The notes under the pieces were generated by a model. It was not told where the DNA came from, ran no database searches, and was given only the letters and a program-made list of their open reading frames with translations. The position numbers were made by a program, and so were the translations under genes. DNA of 64,000 bases from Falciphora oryzae. Taxonomy: Eukaryota; Ascomycota; Sordariomycetes; Magnaporthales; Magnaporthaceae. Shown here piece by piece: positions 1 through 10,209 of the stretch. Within the stretch, counting starts at the first letter, position 1; the number at the start of each line of letters is the position of its first letter. The stretch spans positions 782,649-846,648 of the forward strand of contig JNVV01000005.1 in assembly GCA_000733355.1 (NCBI GenBank), given 5' to 3'.

Positions 1-9
1 ATCTACCCA

Positions 10-746
10 TCACTTCTCCCGATGGCACTTAAGCTCCTCGGTCCACTTGGCCAACACTGCCGGTTCTACGTCCTTGACCATTACGTGGATGTGCTCGAGC
101 GTGCGCACGCTTTGCAGAGCAACCCAGTTCTTGAACCACATCACGCGACTCTCGCCCCCAGGGCCCAGCGTGTCCTCAAAGAGCCTCTTGACGAAGTCTG
201 CCACGGTCCGCCTGCTCTCTGGCGTCATGTCTCCGGTCTCCGGGTCTGTCGGGATGACGGTGCGCGACCACACAACGATATGGGTGATTCCAGCGGCGAG
301 CCCATACGGCCAGTCGTTCATCAAGACCCGGTAGTCTGAGGAGTCCTGGAAAGGGACCAAGGATACTGGCTTGAACGGAGGCTCTCCCCAAATTTTGGGC
401 AAGCGATGGACCATGATGTACTTTGTCATGCTGCCGTACTCGGCCTTGGTTTCGGCCGTCCATTTCATGTACTTGCGCAGATCCGATGGCTTGCGCTTGA
501 GCACCTCGAGCTTGTTGCTGTCTGAAGACCGCGTCAGGCGTGTAGGCGGATGAGAGAGGCAGTTAGTTGCATAGCAGATCACAAACCCATTCCCAGCTGT
601 CCTTGGCCTCTTTTCAACTTACCGATGATTTCTCTGAGCTCGTCCCAATCATGGTACTTGAACTCCTCGTCGGTCTGCGACAGCACCCATTTGTCGATCT
701 CGGTCAGGGGAAAGGGGGCCTCTTCAATGTTGGCTGCCTCGCCCAT
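10..746 (-). CDS. DUF3605 protein, N-acetylglucosamine-induced protein 1-like
   Basis: Two coding exons, 623-746 and 10-521, are joined across a 101-bp GT-AG intron and give 211 residues with the stop at 10-12. The start is the ATG at 744-746. The junction restores Asp between ..REIIG and SNKLEVLK. The second exon carries the family core: KIWGEPPF, a DYRVLMNDWPYG block and GITHIVVWSRT, then a C-terminal half with ESRVMWFKNW and EHIHVMV. This pattern identifies the DUF3605 family, whose fungal members are often named N-acetylglucosamine-induced protein 1. The family has no established biochemical activity that I know of. No signal peptide or membrane segment is visible, so it is probably soluble. 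It is transcribed away from the b5 reductase gene and shares a 1.08-kb divergent upstream region with it. Confidence 0.9.
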
Positions 747-1135
747 CTTCGCGGTTTGGAAGATGGGGGGCAGAGAAAGCAAACGAACGCGTAATTAGAT
801 GCAAATGCAAAAGCGAACAACTCGTGTCCCGCCGAGCGACTCGTAGACCGCGAATATCGGTAGATTTCTTCTTCCCTCTTGGCTGGCAGCTTGCTGGGAT
901 TCCCCCGTTGATTGACGAGTCCCGAAGGTGGCGGGCGGTCAAAAGCCGTCACAGCCCATTTGGCTGTGTTGAGTCCGAGCAGTCGGACTTGAGTGGGCGC
1001 CTTCCGTGCACCTGCCACGTAGCTGGAAATCTGATGAACAGGCCCTCCCAGGGCGCGGCCAACGACGCGGGGCTGCCCCTCGTCCGATCAATACTGAGCA
1101 CGATCCCCCGAGAAGATGCAACACTGGCCACATAA

Positions 1136-1433
1136 GTTGACAAGCTCTCGACTCTCATCGTGACGCTGGCTTTGAATAACAGACAGTAGCGACGGTGAGA
1201 CGCTGCGCGCTGCGGTCAAAAATAAAATGCTATCTTCGACGTGGAAAACAGCTTTGTGCGTAATTTTGTCAAACAAACCGCGAGGGCCAGTTTGTTCAAC
1301 AGGATTACGCGCAAATCCGTGCTCAACGTCGAGGATAGCGTTTCTATCTGTAACCACAGCACGCAACGCTTCACCGCCGCCACCGTCCGTCACTCTAGGC
1401 CAGCGTCACGATGAGAGTCGAGGGCTTGTTGAT
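1136..1433. repeat. near-palindromic inverted repeat, transition-rich arms
   Basis: The left arm, 1136-1278, and the reverse complement of the right arm, 1290-1433, align over their whole length around an 11-bp centre (1279-1289). My hand alignment gives about 28 transitions, 5 transversions and a single one-base gap, so the arms are about 77 percent identical. The outer parts are best conserved (for example CGACTCTCATCGTGACGCTG in both). The strong transition bias looks like repeat-induced point mutation or cytosine deamination, but the altered sites are not confined to CpA. The size and shape suit a MITE-like element. A clean target-site duplication is not visible; both ends lie near TAA/TTA. 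Confidence 0.8.
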
Positions 1434-1491
1434 TAAGCACATCGCAGCCGGATACTCTACTCGGAGGGAGACGCAGTCTGGGTGGGCCAGG

Positions 1492-1545
1492 CTCGAGTTT
1501 GAACACAAGGTGGGGGAGCTCGAGTTTAAATACAAGGAGGGGGAG
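1492..1545. repeat. two-copy 27-bp tandem repeat
   Basis: Two adjacent 27-bp copies, 1492-1518 and 1519-1545, each begin CTCGAGTTT and end GGGGGAG. They differ at three positions, two of them transitions (TTTGAACAC against TTTAAATAC). They lie about 280 bp before the b5 reductase start and next to the inverted repeat. The first bases of a third copy (CTCG) follow. Confidence 0.75.
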
Positions 1546-1824
1546 CTCGGCGACAGCCGCCTGTGCTCTCCGAAAACCGGGGCATGTCCGATCAGCCCAC
1601 CAAACCGGCTAGCCATGCGGTGTGGCTCCTGCCCCCTGAGCTGCCTCGTGGCAGCAACAAAAATTTGGCGGGAAATTCCCAATTTGACTTTGCGGCAGAG
1701 TCCACATCGCCTTTCGAGGGGGATCCGAAGCATCCGTCCGAAGACGATCGAGACACTGACTATAAAGTGTCGGGGTGTCGTCGGCACAGGAAAACCCCAG
1801 ACGTGAAGAAAGGACACAGACACA

Positions 1825-2991
<1,167 letters not shown>

Positions 2992-3245
2992 TTAAATACC
3001 GCGTGATAGTCGCGTGAACTAGCAGAGAGACCGGGGAGTGATATATACCAAGGTGTAGAGAAAGACGACAATAAACATTAGAAAAAAGGAAGAAAAGGTT
3101 AGGTCAGAGAGTCAAGCAAATAGAATACTTTCCGGGCCGCATCATATGACTTCGAGCTCCTATACCTAGAATATGGCACACAGACTTGGATGAACATCAG
3201 TGATACTAAGGGCGCATAAGGCCTTGAGATGAGGTCAATTGCAGC

Positions 3246-4968
3246 CTATTTGGTCTTCTTGCTTTCTGCCGACTTTGGTTTGGGCACCCCTGAAGCGCCC
3301 CGGCCACCCATAGCAACTCCCACAAGCTTCCAGACGACCCAGGCGAAGCCCAGCAGCACAACCGCCGCGGTCCCAGGACCGACCCAGCGGGCCTTGTCCA
3401 GGTCGAGCACGGGAACCCCAATACTGGTGAACAGGCGCGTCGCCGCCGGGACCGGCCTCGGGTCGACGTGCCAGAAGACGGTGCGGGGGCCAAAGAGGCC
3501 GTCGTAGCCGAGGTTGACCCTGTCGAACGGGTTCGTCGGGAACTTGGTGCCCTCCTCGGCGGTGCAGGCCCAAAAGACTACCGGGTGCGGCACCTCGACG
3601 GCGCGGTAGCCGCCGGCCGCGGGGGCGAGGTAGCGCAGGTGCAGCGGGACCTCGACGGTCCACTCGGTCGCTGTGTGGTGGTGTGCGGGAGGGGCGGCCA
3701 GCTCCAGCAGGGCGGCGGAGCCCCAGAGCCCGACGGCGTACTCGGGCGCCTCGAGGTCGACGGGGCTGGAGGCGTAGCGGAGGGCGGTGAGGTTCTTGGA
3801 GGCGAGGAAGAGCGGGTCCGAGAGCTGGTAGCGGTCCGCGAAGACGGAGCGGGGGAGCACGAAGTAGGCGTGCGGGGCGCAGAAGGAGCCGCCGTCTTTG
3901 GCGGAAGCGGCCGCCGGTGGTGGCGGGCGCGCCGCGGCGGGGGACAGGGTCAGCTTGAGGGTGGGGTGCAGGCCGGCGGGTTGGACGACCGAGGCGGAGA
4001 AGGTCGCTTCGGAGCCCGAGCCGTCGCCGCCCGGGTGGCGCCTGTGGCGGGAGGGGAAGCCAAAGGCGGTCACGGACGGCTCCTTGTGCTGGCCGAGGAC
4101 GACGAGGTGGCCCGAGATGCCCATCTCGTGGCCCTCGAGGTTCGGGAGCGTGTCCTCACCTAGCAGGCCGACCTCGGTGCGGTGGTGCGAGTGGCCCGTC
4201 ACGATCAGGGGCTGGGCCTGGTACGGGGACAGGGCCGTGATCTTGAGGGCGTGGGAGATGGTGTCGTAGGACAGGTCGAGCGAGACGGCCTCGGTCAGGC
4301 GCTCGACCTGGGCGCGGCACAGCGGGTCGCTCTCTGGACAAAGCTCATCCCTCACATAGCGGGCAAAGCGCGCTAGGTCCTCCAGGGGCTGGTAGAACTG
4401 GAAGGCGGCCGAGTGGGAGAAGCGGTCCGGTGAGAGGGTGATGAAGGAGTCCTGATGAGTAGCGGTGTCAATCACATGGCTATTGGACCGCAAAAAGGAT
4501 CACCACTATTAAAAAAAAGAACTCACTTTTGAGGATTTACAATCTTCCAGGCCCCCAAATGCCTTGCGGAGGAGGCGGCATAAGGCCTCACTGGCGGTTG
4601 GTTGTGCATGTTAGCACGGAAGCGGGCGATCCGGTCACACGGGCATATCAACACGGCAGCACCAACGATTCGGAGGCATCTCCACCTTGCCTAGGGGTAA
4701 AGAACAGGTGGAAGCCCGACGATAGCCTCGAGTGCAGAGGCGAGACGGTGTCGAAGTCGTCGGGGGCGACCCATCTCACGTGCAGCTCATGTGACGTCTT
4801 CAGGACACTGGCAAGCTCGGCGGGCAGCTCGTCGAGGGCGAGTGTGGTGCGGACCTCGCGGGCGGCTCGGATCTCCTGGGGGCCCGTCAGGCTGTTGTCC
4901 GTGATTCGGAGCGTCGAGGGATCCACCGCGTCGCCGGGCCGGTGGAGGAAGGTGACACGCTGCCTCAT
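3246..4968 (-). CDS. PBN1: PBN1, ER glycosylphosphatidylinositol mannosyltransferase subunit (PIG-X type)
   Basis: I assemble three exons: about 4667-4968, 4527-4590 and 3246-4451, giving about 523 residues. Pbn1/PIG-X is an ER membrane chaperone-like subunit that stabilises GPI mannosyltransferase I; in yeast it also supports folding of other ER proteins. Exon 1 begins MRQRVTFLHRPGD, the characteristic start. The small middle exon supplies SEALCRLLRKAFGGLEDC. The last exon has the conserved DRFSHSAAFQFYQPL block. A hydrophobic segment about 45 residues from the C-terminus is the single membrane span, and the protein ends KKTK, which fits a KKXX ER-retrieval signal. The exon 1 donor is uncertain: TC/GTTGGT (used here) or TTG/GTGCTG at 4663 both keep the frame with different acceptors. 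The other junction (GTGAGT to ATCAG) is clear. Confidence 0.88.
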
Positions 4969-6072
4969 TTTAGGGAGGTCGTTTAGGGAGGTCCTGGTTG
5001 TGGGTGTGGGAGGGATGTGTGTGAGTGTGGATGGAGACGCGAGCAGCCTGGCCCCGTATTGCCGTCCAGGTCGAGACGCCTGTATGTCACAAGCATCAAT
5101 CGAGCAATCAATCAATCGTGTCCACGACGCCAGATCTCGCTGGGAGCCACGGATTGGACGGCGGCTCGGTGAAGTCGACTGCCGTATTCGGCAAACTGAC
5201 AGTTTGCGTGGTTCCAGTTCGGTGGAGTGAGCAGCCGTGCCCAGAGGATGCCCGCGCCTCAGTGTGGTACCAGACTGCCATGTAAACAGCCACACGGCTC
5301 AGGCTGTCAGCCATTGCAACATGAAGCACCCAACCGCCGCCTGGTACCTGCCCCGCCCGCCCCGTCTGGCACCGTCTCGAACTGAAAGCCACGAGCCCTC
5401 GCATGTGGGCATCTCAATTTGAAGAGAGACATTACAACATCGATCGCGAGGGCTACATTATCGCCCATATAAAAAGCTGCATGCAATATACAGGCGATAG
5501 CTACCTACCACTTCGAGGAGACGATCCAGGACGGGATCTACGTCCATGTGCCAGCAAACCAGATGCGGTTGGTGCTGGGCAGAGCCAAGGCTTGCTGCGT
5601 GCCGACGCCCCACAACGTCAAGCGCAAGCCGTTCCCGTTTCGACACCGCGCCAGATGGCGCTAAGCCTAATTCGAGACCGAGTGTGGCACGTCGCTCGCC
5701 TCGCCTGGCCTGGTTGGAGCCGACAGGCAATTGCCAATATGCAGACGAGGATGAGGCCTCGCTATTGTGTGATTCTTACTCCATCCTGTTGCTGCCATTC
5801 CAACCCTTCGCTTTCTCGCTTCTCCTCTCCCTCTCAATTCTAATCCTCTATCCGTCGGCGCCTTCGATTTCGACGTTTCCCCTTTTTCTGCCAGGAGGAT
5901 CCTTGACGGAAAACACAGGTCGCAGAATCCCGCAGCCGGCCTTGAAACCAAACACACCCACCCGACCAACCAGAGATGCAGTGAGGCATCCATCAGCCCT
6001 GGGGGATCAAGCCACCCCGCCTTCACTCGCTACCGTAGCCGCACCTCTCTGCCGAGAGACGACGACGACGAC
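4969..6072. promoter_or_regulatory. divergent intergenic region, PBN1 / caspase-like gene
   Basis: About 1.1 kb lies between two divergent starts. Its last 300 bp are pyrimidine-rich on the plus strand (about 5775-5885), as is common before fungal transcription starts. I find no domain-bearing frame, RNA gene or repeat in it. Confidence 0.5.
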
Positions 6073-9000
6073 ATGGTGAACAGAGCCATGGACAACCAAC
6101 ACCACCAGCAGGCCCCCTATTTGACACTCGTCTCCAGGGGCCCGCGAGGTGACGGCGCCAGCATGAGCAGCGCCGACTCTACAGTGCGTCATCGGTCCCG
6201 CGAATAATGAGATACGGACCCGTGCTTACATGGCCTCTTTGCAGTACGGCTCGGGCGCCGGGGACTCCTCGGGCGCGCCATCGGCCACCCACGACATCAG
6301 CCGTGTTAGCTACCATGTCAAGCACCTCGAGACGTTTGCGAAAAGTCTTGAAGACGTGCGTTTCACGTGCCTATTTCTGCCATCTCTCTGCCCGTGCTTT
6401 TACAGTATAGCCACCAGCCAAGCACATGTGACCAGGCAAGGCTGACACGACAGAAACCGCAGTCTGCCAGCCGTGCATTCCCCAACAGAGGGCGCTCGCT
6501 GCAGCGCTACACCAAGGTTCAGGTCTTGTTGCTTCATTGGATGTCGGATGACCTCTTCGTACTACCCGAACTCGAGGACCTCGAGCAGTGCATGCGAGAG
6601 GACTATGGCTTCGAGACCGATATCTTTGCCATTCCGTCCGAAAACTCTCACCTGGAGCTGATGCTCAAGGTGGGCGCCTTAATCAAAGAACACGAGGCCA
6701 CCGACACCCTTTTTATCGTCTACTACGGCGGCCATGCCAGGATAGACGAATCTCGCCAGAGCACATGGTGCGCGTAAGTTTGACGCCCCCTTGTCCGAGC
6801 CCTTTTTTCTGAGTTGACAGCTAACACACTGCAGAACTCGCCATTCCTCATCGCCATGGCTACAGTATGTTATCCGCCCAATATATGCCAACTCTAAATG
6901 TACCACTGACACTAACCGTCGTCAACCCCACCGCAACCAGATGGTCCGCCATCCAGACCCTGTTGGAACGCTCCATGTCCGACACATTGATCTTGTTGGA
7001 CTGCTGTGCTGGTGCCGCAAGTGCTACTTTTCCTAACGGCAAGAGCATCACTGAAACAATATCAGCATCAAGCTGGGACGCCATCGCACCGGACCCGGGG
7101 CGGTACTCGTTCACCAACGCCGTCATCGAGGTACTCCAGCAGTGGAAACTCAGGACATTTTCGGCCGCTATGCTGCATGCCGAGGTTCTTGCGCGCCTGA
7201 AGCATCCCAGGCCCATCACCATCAACGGGAAGCACTTCGAGGCCCGCTCAACGCCGGTGCACTTCATGATGACCTCTAATCACAAGGCGCCCAGTATCGA
7301 ACTAGGCCGCATCGTCCCTGGCAGCAGACGGCCCCCATCCCCTCCCGAGGAGACCAACACAACGATGCCCCTACCCATGGCCCCGATCGGCACCGGCAGA
7401 GGCCCAGCTGAGGTGGTCAACACAGAACCAACCGAGGACAAGCCTCACGTCATGATATCACTAGCCCTGGAGGACAACCAGCAGCTCGACCTCGACGCCT
7501 GGGAGCAGTGGCTGGCTAGCTTCCCAGCCCTAGCCAGGCACGTCAAAGTCCAGGGTGTTTTCAAGAGCCACTCCACGCTCCTTCTACTGTCATTACCCGT
7601 CATGATCTGGGATCTCCTGCCTGAGGACCCCGCCTGTTCGTTCGTGGCTTTCATCCGGTCAAACAACTTGATCAAGAACACTAGCTCCGAGCCTCCCGTG
7701 GCCACCGAAACGACCGCTACGGCTCGCGATGTCGACGAGGTTGGTGGCGATGGCAACTCTATCTTCTCAGGAACCACACTCGAGCCAGAGGCATTGGCCC
7801 ATGTCCAATCAGGAGGTGGTGATGGTCCGCGCAATGCACATGACCCGACCATGGCACGTGTGGCTGGGTCTAGCATGTCAACCAGAGGCCACCCGCGCAC
7901 GACGACATCACCGCGTCCTTCTGTCTCGAGTCGCCAGGTCTACCCAAGCACTTCAGACCCTTCGGTGATGAGTCCAAACCCGTCTATCGATGATCGCATG
8001 GAAGAGGACAAGGACCTCAAGGGAAGGTGGACGGCTATAGTCAACCATTCCAAGAGCCAGAAGTGGCCAATCTTCCAGTCAGACAACACTGTCCCCGAGC
8101 CGCCCAAGCTTAGCCAACATGTTGCAGCCCGCCTCGAGGAGTACTTCCAGCACGACCCAGAGCCGAACGTGGCCGTAGCGGAGATATATGCCTCCAATTT
8201 GGGCATTCGAACGGCCGATGTCAACGTAAGTGTATCTCCAGCGGCTACCCATGCATGTCATGGTTGAAGTGTTTGCTGACGGACGATGCTGCAGCTTTGG
8301 TATTACCACCGTCACCAACAAGAACGCACCACATTCAGCCCTCAGGATCTCGGTGGCGACGACAATACTCGGGATCTGCAGGATAGCGCTCGCATGATCC
8401 TGCCCGGACACCTCAACAGGCTTCTTGAAATTTACCCCTCGAATGTCCTGCTGATAGACCTCCGGCAGCACTCCGAGTTCGAACGAGCCCACATCCACCG
8501 GGCGGCCAACCTCCGGGTGCCCTGTATCTTCATCCAACACTCTTCGATCGATACGATAGAGCGTGCCTTTGCAGACAAGGACAGTCGCAGGAATTTTGCC
8601 GAGTGGTCATCGGCCGAGTGCATCGTCTTCTACGACCGGGCGGCCGAGTTCACATGGGAGTGCCCGACTGCCGACGCCCTTCTGGAAAAGTTTAGGCGGC
8701 AGGGATGGATGGGCAAAGGCTTCGTTCTCAAAGGCCCATTCAGAGAGTTCTCGGTGTCGTACGACAAGTACATTGTCGGCACCAAGACGTCCAAGTCGGC
8801 CCAGGAATACCTTGACAGCCTCGAAAACTCACCTTCCATCACACCAGTAAGTCCACACACCTATGTTATCACGCACACAAGGCCATATCCTAACAGATCA
8901 CACCAACACAGGAGCAGGTGGTCGAGGCTCGGCAACAGTATGACGAGTGGTTGCAACTGGTCGACAACGAGGCACAGGTCCCTTCGACAAATCTAGTGCC

Positions 9001-9580
9001 GGCCAAGCAAGCGGCGCGGCTGCGAACCATCGAAGAGACTCAGGAGAACCTCTTGGTAGAGTTCCAGAAGAACTTCCCGGATCTATATAACCAATCTCTC
9101 GGCCAGCAGCCGCCACCAGCACCAGGGACTCCATCGTGGGACGGCGACAAGAAGAGAGACAACTTCGACGCGTCACAGGGCCCCCTTGTCGGTCCGTTGA
9201 GCCGGGCGATCGAGAAGATGCAGGAGGCGGGCGTGGCGCCACCACCTGGCCCGGACCACATGGGGAGCAGCTTCTTGGGCAAGATGGCTGGTGAGGGGTA
9301 TCATCAACAATCGCAGCATCAACAGCAGCGACCGCACCAATCCCAACACAAGCAGGTAGCAGGCGATGAGGACTATGACGACGTCGGCCCCAAGGGCGAG
9401 CGGCTACGAGACGACCCGAGCCTCCAGAGCACCGGAGACCTAGCCGGGCCGAGTCCCGGCGCCGGTGGCGAAGGTGGCGGCAGGGCGGCAACTAGCGAAA
9501 GCCAGAAGAAGCAGCGGCCGCAGCAGCCGGGATTCCTGCGCAGCGCTAGGTCATGGATACGGGGCACACGGTCGTCGTGA
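6073..9580 (+). CDS. caspase-like (C14 fold) protein with a degenerate rhodanese domain
   Basis: Seven exons (6073-6183, 6245-6355, 6463-6773, 6835-6864, 6941-8225, 8295-8846, 8912-9580) give 1022 residues; every junction is GT-AG and in frame. Residues about 90-215 form a caspase-like p20 unit: strand VQVLLLHW, strand TLFIVYYGGH with the presumed catalytic His165, and LILLDCCAG with Cys210 at the position of Cys in the usual DSC motif. Residues about 640-765 are rhodanese-like (VLLIDLRQHSEFERAHIHRA). At the active-site loop the sequence reads IVFYDRAAE, so Asp replaces the catalytic Cys and the domain is probably a non-catalytic binding module. The tail (from about 800) is charged, Gln/His-rich and disordered. 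No signal peptide or membrane span is seen. Substrates and pathway are unknown. The exon 3 acceptor could instead be 9 bp earlier. Confidence 0.82.
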
Positions 9581-10166
9581 CAAGTCGTGCGGCCCCCCTG
9601 ATGACGTTTTTGACGCGATTTTGGGTTCGGAAAAATAACGGCTTTGACACCAGTCGAGGCTGGTTTGGCTTGAGTCGTCCTGTCTTTTGACCCTTTTTCT
9701 TACACCTCGTCCGAGCTGAGGGGTAGTGGGAACGTGCCAAACGGCGGAACCGGGCGGCGGAATTGGCTTTGGAGGTTCCGCAACTTTTAATCTATGTGAT
9801 GGCAATGACGTTTTGGAGGGCACAGCGGTTAGGAAAAGGGGCGCAGCGGCGGCGCATGGCACAAAGATCATGAGAGGGTTTTTCTTTTTTTTTTTTTCTT
9901 TTGCGGGACAGCACCCAAGCACATACACGGCACGGTTTCATGGCGTGGGTTCACGACCGGGAGTTTGTTTTTCTGAATCTGTTTGCCACACATCTATCTC
10001 TACTGGGTCCAGTGTTTCTTCTTTTGCGTTCTTTGACACGCCCCCTTTCTTTGTGAACTATGTTACAGAATACCTTATCATGTTGCGACCGCCCACTGCC
10101 ACTGTCGCCTCCGTCTCTGCAGTGCAGTCTCGGATGGGCGGGACAAGACTCGCCATGGCCCGGCAC

Positions 10167-10209
10167 CCGATCCAACGCTGAGGTCACGTCCGATCCAACG
10201 CTGAGGTCA
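10167..10209. repeat. 23-bp tandem repeat with a GAGGTCA core
   Basis: The 20-base string CCGATCCAACGCTGAGGTCA occurs perfectly at 10167-10186 and 10190-10209, giving a 23-bp period with CGT between the copies. TGAGGTCA resembles a bZIP half-site palindrome, but nothing shows that it is bound. Confidence 0.85.

Larger units (their letters stand above)
747..1824. promoter_or_regulatory. divergent intergenic region, DUF3605 gene / CBR1
   Basis: This 1.08-kb stretch separates two divergently transcribed genes and should hold both promoters. It contains an inverted repeat (1136-1433) and a tandem 27-bp duplication (1492-1545), listed separately. A TATAAAG at 1761-1767 lies 58 bp before the CBR1 start and could be a TATA element, although the implied leader would be short. 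Open frames here have no recognisable domains and cross the repeats, so I do not call a gene. Confidence 0.6.

Noticed and set aside
1411..1806. 131-residue frame between the inverted repeat and CBR1
   Set aside because: It starts in the repeat arm, crosses the tandem 27-bp repeat and has no domain. The repeated LEF.K.GE pattern just reflects the DNA repeat.
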